Source: a virus | Virus record (IMG/VR): IMGVR_UViG_3300032092_000115 | Span: 1 to 36,180 of that record | DNA: 36,180 nt | Strand: one strand, 5' to 3' | Shown here: positions 1 to 6,980 of the stretch, piece after piece | Layout of the letters: the number at the start of each line of letters is the position of its first letter | How positions within the stretch are numbered: the stretch's first letter is position 1 | Program-made: the position numbers and the translations under genes | The notes under the pieces: generated by a model | Told to the model about the DNA's origin: nothing | Databases searched by the model: none | What the model saw: only the letters and a program-made list of their open reading frames with translations

Positions 1-16
1 TACGCCTGGGTGCAAT

Positions 17-82
17 TTGTCAATTTTCTCCCCGAAATATATTACGCCCCGGCGCACTGTCTCTCGGGAGAATAAATATACT
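17..82 (+). promoter_or_regulatory. Possible host sigma70-type promoters before the virion operon
   Basis: TTGTCA at 17-22 is followed 15 bases later by TATATT at 38-43, which is a slightly short spacing. A second good -10-like hexamer, TATACT, lies at 77-82 but has no clear -35 partner. This is the most AT-rich stretch in the region and is oriented towards the first genes, so promoter function is plausible but not shown. Confidence 0.3.
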
Positions 83-87
83 ACGTA

Positions 88-120
88 TAAGACGACGGTT
101 CTCAAACCGCCGTCGTCTTA
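88..120. terminator. 11-bp hairpin, possible terminator or RNA processing site
   Basis: TAAGACGACGG at 88-98 is exactly complementary to CCGTCGTCTTA at 110-120, with an 11-base loop whose GGTT and AACC edges can extend the stem around a bulge. No T-run follows on the plus strand. On the minus strand the following bases are AT-rich but not a clean T-tract. It could be a bidirectional terminator, a processing site or a protein-binding palindrome. Confidence 0.4.
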
Positions 121-312
121 GAGACGCCGGTCGACCCGTCGTAGTTCCGCTCGGGAGTACTGAGCCCTTCCGACGCCCAACGCCAGACGCCCGCCGTTCG
201 CAGCCAGTTCGCGCACAGCAGCGGTTCGACCAGGCCGGCGACCGATGACAGCGGACAGCCCCCATCCCCCCCGCAAATCGAATCCTGGCGCAAAAAACGC
301 AATCGAGTCCTT

Positions 313-561
313 ATGAACACAACCCGCACCCGATACCAACGCCGGCCACCGGCAGCCAACGCACGCTACAACCGCTACTACGTCATGCGCATCAGACGCC
401 TCGCCGGCAGGGAGTGGCGAGCGTTCGTGGCCAAGGGCTACGACGAGGCCATGCGAAAGGCCGAAAACGTGCAAGGCTGCCTTGAGGTCACCGAGATTCA
501 CGAGGTCTCCCGCGAGGAGTACCTCAACGCCATCGACAACATCAACAAAGGAGTAAAATGA
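313..561 (+). CDS. Small basic protein of unknown function
   Basis: This encodes 82 residues with an Arg/Asn/Tyr-rich, strongly basic N-terminus (about residues 1-25). The remaining half, VFAKGYDEAMRKAEN-like in character, looks like a small alpha/beta fold, with a helix around residues 45-60 and a terminal acidic helix. I do not recognise the family. The ATG has no Shine-Dalgarno sequence. Its stop overlaps the next start by four bases (ATGA), so it appears to be the first gene of the packaging operon and translationally coupled to its neighbour. The basic tail suggests nucleic-acid binding, but that is only an inference. Confidence 0.6.
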   Translation: MNTTRTRYQRRPPAANARYNRYYVMRIRRLAGREWRAFVAKGYDEAMRKAENVQGCLEVTEIHEVSREEYLNAIDNINKGVK

Positions 562-899
562 ACACGCCACTTGAATCCGGGTTCGACGACCCGACGCAAG
601 ACTCTGCCCCCGCCGCAATAAGCCATTGCACCGCCATCGGCCGGCATTATCCTTCCCAGATGTGGCGCAAGTCCATCTCGCACGAGCGGCTTCACTTCAT
701 TCGCGACAGCGAACCGCTCTGCGGGGTCTCATGGACAGGATCTCTCGCCCCCCTCGGATATGAAACCAAATGCCCCTGGTGCCAGAAACGCCTCGACGGC
801 AAAGCCGACGGCAGCGCCTTCCAAAACAGGCGGCCGCCCAAAACGCCCGGCTGGTCAATCTCTGGACGCATCACAGCCTCTCAGATCAGAGCGTCATGA
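558..899 (+). CDS. Putative small zinc-finger-like phage protein
   Basis: This encodes 113 residues with a good GGAG Shine-Dalgarno sequence at 551-554. Residues about 39-81 carry an HxxxH-like stretch (SHERLH), LCG and a CPWC pair, the usual form of small phage zinc-binding proteins whose Cys-Gly and Cys-x2-Cys halves together bind one metal. The last 30 or so residues are Pro/Ser/Arg-rich and overlap the start of the small terminase frame by 140 bases out of phase, so the C-terminal tail may be little constrained. Function is unknown. Position next to the packaging genes suggests an accessory role, without direct support. Confidence 0.6.
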   Translation: MNTPLESGFDDPTQDSAPAAISHCTAIGRHYPSQMWRKSISHERLHFIRDSEPLCGVSWTGSLAPLGYETKCPWCQKRLDGKADGSAFQNRRPPKTPGWSISGRITASQIRAS

Positions 900-1269
900 G
901 CGGTTCGCTCAGGCCGTGGCCAACGGCAGTACCGATTCAGACGCCTACCGGCTCGCCGGGTTCGCCGGCAAACACACGCACAAGCGGGCTGCGGAGGTCA
1001 GGGCAGTTCAGGGCATGGAGGCCCGGATTGCGGCCATCCGGGCAGCGGCCGCAGCCAAGTCCATGCTGACCAAGGAACGAGCGATGCAGCTCTGCGCGGA
1101 GCTGGCGGAGGGACGGCACGGGGCAGAACCTCATCACCGGATCAGCGCGATGGAGAAGGTCGGCAAGTGGTGCGGCTGGGAGTCCGGCACTCAGGCTGAA
1201 CAGGCCGCCGCGCAGGCGCTCGGAGGCGTGTCCGAGATGATGACCCGCATCCGCTCGCGCCGCGCATGA
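760..1269 (+). CDS. terS: Putative terminase small subunit
   Basis: This encodes 169 residues. The N-terminal 35 or so residues are Lys/Pro/Ala-rich with an AT-hook-like GGRPKRP. Residues about 45-95 (RFAQAVANGSTDSDAYRLAG, then a helix-rich segment) have the layout of phage TerS helix-turn-helix DNA-binding domains, followed by helices probably used for oligomerisation. In tailed phages TerS recognises the packaging site and recruits the large subunit. It sits two genes before the large terminase, which supports the call. The start at 760 lies 140 bases inside the preceding gene; no in-frame ATG exists further down before the HTH region, so the long overlap seems real. It ends in an ATGA overlap with the next gene. 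Confidence 0.75.
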   Translation: MKPNAPGARNASTAKPTAAPSKTGGRPKRPAGQSLDASQPLRSERHERFAQAVANGSTDSDAYRLAGFAGKHTHKRAAEVRAVQGMEARIAAIRAAAAAKSMLTKERAMQLCAELAEGRHGAEPHHRISAMEKVGKWCGWESGTQAEQAAAQALGGVSEMMTRIRSRRA

Positions 1270-1616
1270 ACCCGTCGCCGTCGTACACCTACGCCGCCGA
1301 GGTGCTGTCAGTCACCGATGGTGACACCCTGAAGCTCCGGGTCGATGTCGGATTCGAGGCCGACCGGCGGCTCGCGGTGCGGCTGGCCGGCGTCTTCGCC
1401 GCCGAGCGGCACGAGGAGCTGGGCAGCCTGCACACTGGCCACCTGCGCAGCCTGCTCCCGGTCGGCAGCAAGGTGGTCGTCGTGACCCAGCGCAACCGCG
1501 GGTCAGATGTCACGACGTTCGGCCGGTACGTCGCCGACGTATGGTGCGACGGCCAGCACGTTAACGAGGAGATGCGCCGGCTCATCGGGGAGCCGCAAGG
1601 CGCGGGCGCACCATGA
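1266..1616 (+). CDS. Staphylococcal nuclease-like (SNase/thermonuclease) protein
   Basis: This encodes 116 residues forming almost exactly one SNase OB-fold domain. VTDGDTL at residues 16-22 matches the calcium-loop start of micrococcal nuclease. Arg39 and Glu47 keep the Arg35/Glu43 spacing of that enzyme, and FGRYVADV with Arg87 matches its second catalytic arginine. The family usually has Asp in the VDTPE-type loop (Asp40), a calcium ligand, but here the aligned residue is Phe44, so metal binding may be altered. It lies between the two terminase subunits and overlaps both neighbours by four bases. HNH nucleases are common beside terminases; an SNase there is less usual. A role in DNA packaging or host DNA degradation is inferred. 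Confidence 0.8.
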   Translation: MNPSPSYTYAAEVLSVTDGDTLKLRVDVGFEADRRLAVRLAGVFAAERHEELGSLHTGHLRSLLPVGSKVVVVTQRNRGSDVTTFGRYVADVWCDGQHVNEEMRRLIGEPQGAGAP

Positions 1617-3211
1617 TCGACCCGAATGCCATGACGCCGGCCGAGCTGGCCGACTGGGATCGGCGCACCGCGCCGGGACTGGCCGACGGCATGGACGATC
1701 CGGTTTGGCGGCTCTCGAACCTCTACGTCTGCCTGAATGCAAACGGCGAGGTTGTGCCGTTCATCCCGACGCCGGAGCAGCGGCTGGTCATCTGGTGCAT
1801 CCATGCGCGCGGGTGGCGGCGGATCCTGATTCCGAAGGCCCGCCAGCTCGGCATGAGCCTGGTTCTCTGCCTGCTCGGCCTCGATTACGTTCTCTTTCGA
1901 GCCGGCGCGAAGGCCGCCTTGGTCGACAAAAGCGAGGACGACGCCAAGAAAAAGTTGCGCGAGAAGGTCAAGCTGGCGTGGGAAGGCATCGACCCGGCCA
2001 TCTCGGCCGTCCTGCCGGCGGTCGTCACGGCAAACGCCATCACGTTCGGCGAGGGTCTCGAGTCCTCGGCCTACGAGGCGGACGTGTCATTCCGAGGCGG
2101 GACCGTCCAGTTCCTGCATGTGTCGGAGTGGGGCGAGATCCAGATGCGCCAGCGCGAGCGGTCACGCGAGATCCGGGACGGATCCCTGCCGGCCGCCGAG
2201 CGCGCGGAGGACGGCGTGGTTGTCGTCGAAACGACGTGGCATGGCGGCCTGGACGGCGAGCTGGGACCATATGTGCGCGAGGCGCTGGACACTCCGGAGG
2301 CCAGCAAGGGGCCGAAGTCGTGGCGGATCCTGTTCTTCCCGTGGTGGGGAAGCTCGGCCTACCAGACCGATCACGGCTACCTCGATCAGGAATCGAAACG
2401 CTACTTCGAGAAGCTGCGGGCAGAGTACGGCATCGAGCTGACCGAGCGGCAGAGGCTCTGGTACGCCAGCGAACGACGCACCCGCGGGGCCCGGGCAATG
2501 CGGTCCCAGTTTCCGAGCGTGATGGCCGAGTGCTGGGAGACGATGCCGGAGGGGGCCGTCTATGGCTCCTTCATCGAGGTCGCCCGCTCCGAGCAGCGAA
2601 TCAAACCGTACACCGCCGACGGCCGGTGGCCGGTGCATACGTTCTGGGATCTAGGCCATCCCCTCAACACGGTCGCGTGGCTGGCCCAGATCACGCCGGA
2701 GGAGATCCGCGTTCTCGATGTGCTCATGGAGCTGGACGTGACGCTGGAGGCCCGGGCCGCCATGCTCGCCGCAAAGGGGTGGATCTACGGATACCACTTC
2801 CTTCCGCACGATGCCGGCGTCCGCCAGTCGTCCGGCCTGTGTCAGGCCGACGAATTCCGGCGGGTCTTCACCGCGGTCGGTGGTCACGTCCGGATCGTGC
2901 CGAGGGTCAGCGACGTGTGGCAGGGGATCAACTCGCTCCGAGGCATCTTCCCCCGCCTGGTCTTCCGGGATCCGGCGTGCCGGCCCGGCCTCGACCATCT
3001 GGCCAGATACCACTCGATCAGGGAAACCTCGACCGGCATCGCCCGGGACGAACCGGTTCATGACCGCTACTCGCACGCGGCCGACGCCCTACGGCAGCTT
3101 GCTCAGGCGCTCGACGGCAACATGATCGCGGGCGGCCACTCGATTGCTCATGTCCCCGGCAGGCCGGTCGGCCCAGCCGTCAACGTCATCCGCGCCCGCA
3201 CCCGACTGTGA
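1613..3211 (+). CDS. terL: Terminase large subunit (ATPase-nuclease packaging motor)
   Basis: This encodes 532 residues. TPEQ at 53-56 is an adenine-binding Q motif, KARQLGMS at 75-82 is the terminase-type Walker A, and FLHVSE at 167-172 is the Walker B with catalytic Glu172 (Ser replaces the usual Asp before it, as in many phage terminases). The nuclease half has the RNase H-like acidic residues Asp346 in FWDLGH, Asp400 in LPHDAG and Asp491 in SHAADAL. The enzyme cuts concatemeric DNA and pumps it into the prohead through the portal. It overlaps both neighbours by four bases, and the length is typical. Family membership is very secure; the packaging mode (cos, headful or terminal repeat) cannot be read from sequence alone. 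Confidence 0.97.
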   Translation: MIDPNAMTPAELADWDRRTAPGLADGMDDPVWRLSNLYVCLNANGEVVPFIPTPEQRLVIWCIHARGWRRILIPKARQLGMSLVLCLLGLDYVLFRAGAKAALVDKSEDDAKKKLREKVKLAWEGIDPAISAVLPAVVTANAITFGEGLESSAYEADVSFRGGTVQFLHVSEWGEIQMRQRERSREIRDGSLPAAERAEDGVVVVETTWHGGLDGELGPYVREALDTPEASKGPKSWRILFFPWWGSSAYQTDHGYLDQESKRYFEKLRAEYGIELTERQRLWYASERRTRGARAMRSQFPSVMAECWETMPEGAVYGSFIEVARSEQRIKPYTADGRWPVHTFWDLGHPLNTVAWLAQITPEEIRVLDVLMELDVTLEARAAMLAAKGWIYGYHFLPHDAGVRQSSGLCQADEFRRVFTAVGGHVRIVPRVSDVWQGINSLRGIFPRLVFRDPACRPGLDHLARYHSIRETSTGIARDEPVHDRYSHAADALRQLAQALDGNMIAGGHSIAHVPGRPVGPAVNVIRARTRL

Positions 3212-3603
3212 CTCCGTTCGATGAGGCCATGGCGGTTTACCTCCGCCACCCGACCCGCCGGGACTTCTCGGCCGACATCCTCGCGCACTTGCGGACGGGG
3301 TACGTCGTCGCGACGCCGTGGGGGTTTGTCGCGTTCCGGCCGGTCCTGCGCGACTCACCGGAGGATCTGATTCTCGACCCGCAGTACGAATTCCCCTACG
3401 CTGACACTTGGCACGTCTGGCTCGCGGCCGGCGACTGGAAGCGGCTCCTGCTGGAGCATCTGCCGTTCGGCCTGCCGTGGATCTCGTGGGAGCGGGATTT
3501 CAAGCTGCGGTTCTGGCGGCTGGAAAAACTGCTTGCAAAGGCGGAGGGAGTCTCGCTTGCGGGAGGTTATGGGCAAAGGAGGATCAAAGGCGGCCATCGC
3601 TGA
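3208..3603 (+). CDS. Conserved phage protein of unknown function between terminase and portal
   Basis: This encodes 131 residues beginning with GTG inside a GTGA overlap with the terminase stop. It is rich in aromatic residues (HVWLAAGDWKRLL, PFGLPWISWERDF), and the N-terminal DEAMAVYLRHP and LRTGYVVATPWGFVAFRPV look like a small alpha/beta protein. I recall proteins of this general type beside terminase genes in podoviruses, but I cannot name a function. Its 3' end is unusual: codons about 108-117 also form the first copy of the repeated bipartite motif, and the last 35 bases overlap the next gene, so this end serves regulatory as well as coding functions. Confidence 0.75.
   Translation: MTPFDEAMAVYLRHPTRRDFSADILAHLRTGYVVATPWGFVAFRPVLRDSPEDLILDPQYEFPYADTWHVWLAAGDWKRLLLEHLPFGLPWISWERDFKLRFWRLEKLLAKAEGVSLAGGYGQRRIKGGHR
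3531..3556 (+). promoter_or_regulatory. Copy A of the bipartite motif GCTTGCAAA-N10-GTCTCGC
   Basis: GCTTGCAAA (3531-3539) is followed after exactly ten bases by GTCTCGC (3550-3556). The same 16 fixed bases and spacing recur at 6818 and 26204. A second GCTTGC at 3555-3560 lies 24 bp after the first. The motif ends 12 bases before the ATG of the small gene preceding the portal, and a strong GGGAGG ribosome site follows directly. A phage-specific promoter or regulator site is the best guess. It is embedded in coding sequence. Confidence 0.65.
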
Positions 3604-3844
3604 GTCGAAGAAGGCTCGGCAGCAGACCAATGCGTTCAACCGGATGTCGCTGCGGTCGGCGCAGGACCAGTTCAAGAAGTCCATGAAGTTCCAAAAGGAG
3701 TCGCTGGCGGCAACGCTGGCGGCCTCGCGGGTCGCTCCGATGGGCTCCGACTCGACCCGCGACCAGTACGCGGCAGCCGATGAGATCGCTCGGGCCGCGG
3801 CCAAGCGCACCGGCATCAGCACGTTCCGATTCCGACAAGCATGA
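3569..3844 (+). CDS. Small Lys/Ala-rich helical protein before the portal
   Basis: This encodes 91 residues. The frame is open from further upstream, but ATG 3569 is chosen because GGGAGG at 3561-3566 is one of the best ribosome sites in the window and lies just ahead of it. The protein is basic and almost wholly helical (SAQDQFKKSMKFQKESLAATLAASR), with no Cys and a predicted soluble character. Small proteins of this type often precede podovirus portal genes, but their role is not known to me. It overlaps the previous gene by 35 bases and the portal by four. Motif copy A just upstream suggests its transcription or translation is specially controlled, perhaps together with the portal. Confidence 0.7.
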   Translation: MGKGGSKAAIAESKKARQQTNAFNRMSLRSAQDQFKKSMKFQKESLAATLAASRVAPMGSDSTRDQYAAADEIARAAAKRTGISTFRFRQA

Positions 3845-5511
3845 CAGCCGCCCCCTCCGCCATCGACCTGCTCAAGCAGCGGGACGGCCTCTCGACGCAT
3901 CACGCCTCGATGCGCAACCTCTGGGACGAAGCGAAGCGTCTTTCCTCTCCTGTCGGCCCGGAGTACTTGGTCAACGACGTGTCGGCCCCGCGGCTGGTGC
4001 GCCAGCTCTCGGCCGTCGCCGTGCAGGCGAACCGGAACTTGGCGGCCGGCCTCATGTCGTGGATCATGCCGCAGGCGTCCGACTGGTTCAAGTGGGAGCC
4101 GGCCCGCGCGGTCAAGGACAACAAGGGCGTCGCCCGGTGGCTGGCCGAGTGCTCGGAAATCGCGCACGACATCCTCCGCTCAAGCAACTTTTACGACGAG
4201 GCAACCATACTCATGCTCTCGCGGAACGAAGCCGGCACGGCCTCGATCTGGATGCGGGCAAAGGAGGAGGCCGACGACGTTACCGGCCAGTGGGGGGACG
4301 ATTCGAGTCCGCTCACCTTTGAAGTGTGTCAGGCGCACGAGGTGATGGTCGCCGAGGATTCCCGCGGGCGGGTCGACAAGTGGTTCCGGACGGTCCATTT
4401 CACTGCCTCGCAGGCGATGCAGGAATTCGGCGACCAGGCTCCCGCGCACGCGAAGGAGGCCGCCAAGAAGCCGGGCAATGAGTCGACTCAATCGGAATAC
4501 GTTCACGTCATCTACCGTCGCCGGCAGCCGGCCGGGCCCAGTGCTCAGGAACAAATGCCATGGGCATCGGTGTGGATCTGTCCGCGAGAGAAGCGGATTG
4601 TCAAGGCGGGCGGCTACCCGCGGCAGCCGATCTTCACCGTCCGGTGGGAGCGGTGGAGCCGGCGCAGTCCCTACGGCATCTCGCCGGCCATCATCGCTCT
4701 CGGCGAGGTGCGCGGGGTCAATTACTTCGAGATGCTACTCACGACGCTGGCGGAGGTGGCCGTCGAGCCGCGGATCCAGGTTCCGGTGGCGCATGACGGT
4801 GTCGTCGACCTCGCGCCCGGCGGCGTGACCAAAGTGCTCGACGCCGGCACCGCACCGAAGGAATGGGCTCCCGTTGGCGAGCTGAATTGGGGGCTGGAGA
4901 TGCTGGAGCGGAAGGAGAAGCGGATTCAGGAGGTCTTTCTGAATGATGTCTTCGCGCAATTCGCCATGCTGGAGCGCCAGATGACGGCCTTTGAAATCGC
5001 GCAGCGCCTGACCGAGAAGCTCGCCCGGGTGGCTCCGGCGACGAATCAGCTCAACTCCGATTTCTTCAGCCCGTTCCTCGAAACCCTGTTTCACTGGTGC
5101 TATTTCACCGGCCGGTTCCCGGAGCCGCCGGTCGACGCCTTCATGCCTGACGCTTTCGGCCGGCTCAAAATGCCGTGGCCGGAGGTGATTCAAACCAATC
5201 GGCTCGCGCGCGAGCAGTCGGCCGAGACCGAGCAAGCGATCATGCGTGTCGCCGGCACGCTCGCGCCGTTCCTCGAAGTCGCCGGCCCGTCGATCCTCGA
5301 CGCGATCAACCTCGACAAGCTGCCGGAGGTGCTGGCCATCGAGGCCGGCCTGAAGACCGAGCTGATCCGGAAGCCGGATGAGATTGCCAAGCTCCGCGAT
5401 GAGCGAGCCAAGGCGCAGCAGCAGCAGCAGGCGCTTGAGCTTGCGGCCAAGCAGCCTGAGCTTGTGGCCGGCGCTGCGCAGGCGATGGGGATCGGAGGCC
5501 CGCCCGCATGA
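3841..5511 (+). CDS. Portal (head-to-tail connector) protein
   Basis: This encodes 556 residues, a normal length for the podovirus head-tail connecting protein family of T7 gp8. The N-terminal LLKQRDGLSTHHASMRNLWDEAKRL helix, the NLAAGLMSWIMPQASDWFKWE segment near residues 63-83 and YGISPAIIALGEVRGVNYFEML near residues 279-300 are typical of this family. The C-terminal part is a long helical region with a Gln-rich stretch near residues 524-530, corresponding to the portal barrel. Twelve copies would form the ring through which DNA enters the head and to which the tail attaches. It overlaps the genes before and after it by four bases. Certainty is high from both sequence and position. Confidence 0.95.
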   Translation: MTAAPSAIDLLKQRDGLSTHHASMRNLWDEAKRLSSPVGPEYLVNDVSAPRLVRQLSAVAVQANRNLAAGLMSWIMPQASDWFKWEPARAVKDNKGVARWLAECSEIAHDILRSSNFYDEATILMLSRNEAGTASIWMRAKEEADDVTGQWGDDSSPLTFEVCQAHEVMVAEDSRGRVDKWFRTVHFTASQAMQEFGDQAPAHAKEAAKKPGNESTQSEYVHVIYRRRQPAGPSAQEQMPWASVWICPREKRIVKAGGYPRQPIFTVRWERWSRRSPYGISPAIIALGEVRGVNYFEMLLTTLAEVAVEPRIQVPVAHDGVVDLAPGGVTKVLDAGTAPKEWAPVGELNWGLEMLERKEKRIQEVFLNDVFAQFAMLERQMTAFEIAQRLTEKLARVAPATNQLNSDFFSPFLETLFHWCYFTGRFPEPPVDAFMPDAFGRLKMPWPEVIQTNRLAREQSAETEQAIMRVAGTLAPFLEVAGPSILDAINLDKLPEVLAIEAGLKTELIRKPDEIAKLRDERAKAQQQQQALELAAKQPELVAGAAQAMGIGGPPA

Positions 5512-5750
5512 AATCATTTGAACAAGTCCTAGGTCTCGAAGATTCGGCCACCCGCGAGAAGTTCGTGGCGGCCTGTCAGGACATCTTCCGGTCGCCATCC
5601 GGCCGGATCGTCATGGCTCACCTGTGCGCGGCCCGCCACCCGATGTCGTTCCCGCGAGGCGAGACAACGGACGATACCATGGTTGCCAACGGCCAGCGCG
5701 AGGTGGTGGCCACCCTGTTCCGCTGCTCGCAGACTCAGATCACCTTATGA
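5508..5750 (+). CDS. Bbp19-like small structural-module protein
   Basis: This encodes 80 residues. The core QDIFRSPSGRIVMAHLCAARHP followed by a loop and NGQREVVATLF matches the pattern of the small protein family named for Bordetella phage BPP-1 Bbp19: a helix ending in SPxGRxVxAHL, then xGQRxVV and a terminal helix. Members sit between portal and scaffold genes, as here. The molecular role is not established to my knowledge; a head-assembly function is inferred from position. It overlaps the portal and the next small gene by four bases each. The family call is moderate, since it rests on remembered motif shape rather than alignment. Confidence 0.7.
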   Translation: MKSFEQVLGLEDSATREKFVAACQDIFRSPSGRIVMAHLCAARHPMSFPRGETTDDTMVANGQREVVATLFRCSQTQITL

Positions 5751-5926
5751 AACGGAAGAAAGACTCACCCGCGGTCGAGACCGCGGTCGAAGCCGCTGTC
5801 GCTGACAGCGAAACGAAGCAAGAGGCCGCTCCGGTGCCGGCTCGGCACACTCCCGACGCCGGAGTGAAAGAGTACGGCATCAGCCTCGATGAGATCTCGC
5901 GGCGCAGCCGCGCGACTCGACGCTGA
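5747..5926 (+). CDS. 59-residue highly charged protein
   Basis: ATG 5747 overlaps the preceding stop in an ATGA and opens a 59-codon frame. The product begins MKRKKDS, has an Ala/Glu/Val repeat-like helix in the middle and ends with a conserved-looking GISLDEISRRSRATRR. It lacks hydrophobic segments and is probably disordered or helical. Its place between the Bbp19-like gene and the scaffold gene, with only five bases to the next start, points to a minor head or assembly role. I recognise no family. Confidence 0.55.
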   Translation: MKRKKDSPAVETAVEAAVADSETKQEAAPVPARHTPDAGVKEYGISLDEISRRSRATRR

Positions 5927-5931
5927 TTCCC

Positions 5932-6810
5932 ATGGATACCAACACCCAAACCCAAACCCAACAGGCCACCGGCACTCCCGAAGGCCAGCAATCGGCCCCG
6001 CCGGCAATCTTCACCGAGGGGCTCAACTTCGCGCAGGACTGGTTCCAGGTACTGCCGGAGGAGTTTCACGGCCTCGCCAAGGACGCCAAGTCCCTGCCGG
6101 ATGTCTTCGCGCGGCTCAAAGGCTCGCGCGATGAGCTGGCCGCCCGCGGCTCCGGCCTGCGCGTGCCCGGCGAGAAGGCCACCGATGAGGAGCGAGCCGC
6201 CTTCACCAAGGAGCTTTACAAGCATCTGGGGGTGCCGGATACGCCGGACGCTTACGAGCTGACTGCCCCCGAGGGGTACGAGGCCGACAAGGAGCTGATT
6301 GAGATGGTGGCCAAGCTCGGCCCCGAGATCGGCCTGAGCAAGACCGGCGCATCGAAGCTGGCGGAGGCGTATAATCAGCAGATGCTCGCGCGGATCGAGA
6401 AGATCCGGGCCGAGGAGACTGCGCGCCTCGATACCGAGCGCAAGGAGCTGGCGAGCGAGCTGGGCGACAAGGCGGACACAGCGGTCGCCATGGCCAAGGC
6501 TGCAGCCAAGCGGCACGGCTGGCCGGAGGAATCGATGGACCCGACGAATCCCGCGTTTGTCGGGGCGGAGGCGTTCAAGCTGGTGCATTCGCTCGCGTCC
6601 GAGCTGGCGGTGGCCCAGGGGGCCGACCGAACCGGACAGGTGCAAGGCACCGCCGGCAGCCGCGCGCGTGACATCGATTGGGCGGTGCGCGTCCAGCAGG
6701 GTCTGGAGCCCGAGAGCGAGTACATCAAGGACCGCGCGCACCCGAAACACGAGGAGACGTGGCGCGAGATTCGCGCGGCCTACGCGGCCAAGCATCCGGG
6801 GAAGCGGTAA
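5932..6810 (+). CDS. Capsid assembly scaffolding protein
   Basis: This encodes 292 residues, acidic and almost entirely helical, with a Gln/Thr/Pro-rich disordered N-terminus. WFQVLPEEFHGLAKDAKSLPDVFARLK at about residues 36-62 and FTKELYKHLGVPDTPDAYELTAPEG at about residues 87-111 are hallmarks of phage scaffolding proteins. The basic C-terminus (AAYAAKHPGKR) is the usual capsid-binding end. The protein should form an internal scaffold for the prohead and be released before or during packaging. It lies directly before the capsid gene, as in T7 and BPP-1. The TAA stop is followed within seven bases by motif copy B, so the capsid transcript is probably controlled separately. Confidence 0.9.
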   Translation: MDTNTQTQTQQATGTPEGQQSAPPAIFTEGLNFAQDWFQVLPEEFHGLAKDAKSLPDVFARLKGSRDELAARGSGLRVPGEKATDEERAAFTKELYKHLGVPDTPDAYELTAPEGYEADKELIEMVAKLGPEIGLSKTGASKLAEAYNQQMLARIEKIRAEETARLDTERKELASELGDKADTAVAMAKAAAKRHGWPEESMDPTNPAFVGAEAFKLVHSLASELAVAQGADRTGQVQGTAGSRARDIDWAVRVQQGLEPESEYIKDRAHPKHEETWREIRAAYAAKHPGKR

Positions 6811-6817
6811 AAAAACC

Positions 6818-6843
6818 GCTTGCAAATCGGTCTGGTGTCTCGC
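6818..6843 (+). promoter_or_regulatory. Copy B of the bipartite motif, upstream of the capsid gene
   Basis: GCTTGCAAA (6818-6826), ten bases, then GTCTCGC (6837-6843), identical at all 16 fixed positions to copies at 3531 and 26204. GCTTGC occurs again at 6842-6847, 24 bp after the first, as in copy A. It begins seven bases after the scaffold stop and 137 bases before the end of the leader, so this copy has room for a true transcript leader. The second half overlaps a strong hairpin. Confidence 0.7.
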
Positions 6844-6863
6844 TTGCGAGTGAGACATCAGAC
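6830..6863 (+). other. 12-bp stem-loop in the capsid gene leader
   Basis: GTCTGGTGTCTC (6830-6841) pairs with GAGACATCAGAC (6852-6863) over 12 positions with one G-U pair, around the loop GCTTGCGAGT. A competing inner pairing CTCGC/GCGAG is also possible. No T-run follows, so it is not a standard intrinsic terminator. It could stabilise the capsid mRNA 5' end, be an RNase III site or separate scaffold and capsid expression. Confidence 0.6.
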
Positions 6864-6970
6864 TCTGAGCCCCGATGTCGGCCCGCTCGCTGTAGAGTCA
6901 CATTCCACGACCGGCCCCGCCATGGGCTCCCGTGAGGGGGATGAGAGGATAACCAATCATCGCAATAACC

Positions 6971-6980
6971 TTACTTTACC
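6971..6980 (+). promoter_or_regulatory. SD-less leader element TTACTTTACC before the capsid start
   Basis: TTACTTTACC abuts the capsid ATG and recurs as TTATTTTACC before the cement-like gene. No Shine-Dalgarno sequence is near. This pyrimidine-rich leader may be how the most abundant virion proteins are translated in this host; that is inference. Confidence 0.45.

Larger units (their letters stand above)
1..312. other. Non-coding left edge
   Basis: No credible gene covers this stretch. Short open frames on the minus strand are rich in Arg, Gly and Pro, as expected from antisense reading of GC-rich DNA. The first 90 bases are AT-rich compared with the rest and hold promoter-like hexamers, followed by a hairpin. 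From about 122 to 312 the sequence is GC-rich; apart from a run of C residues around 259-280 I see nothing defined in it. It may be the leader of the packaging and virion operon, or part of the genome-end region, but no terminal repeat can be seen from one window. Confidence 0.6.

Noticed and set aside
280-300. A tRNA 3'-end-like string (CGAATCCTGG) near the left edge
   Set aside because: The flanking bases do not form a T-arm, acceptor or anticodon stem, and no integrase is in the window to support an attachment site.
1507-3063. A 518-codon plus-strand frame overlapping the large terminase
   Set aside because: It is Arg/Pro/Gly-rich shadow sequence in a different phase from a clear terminase with all motifs.
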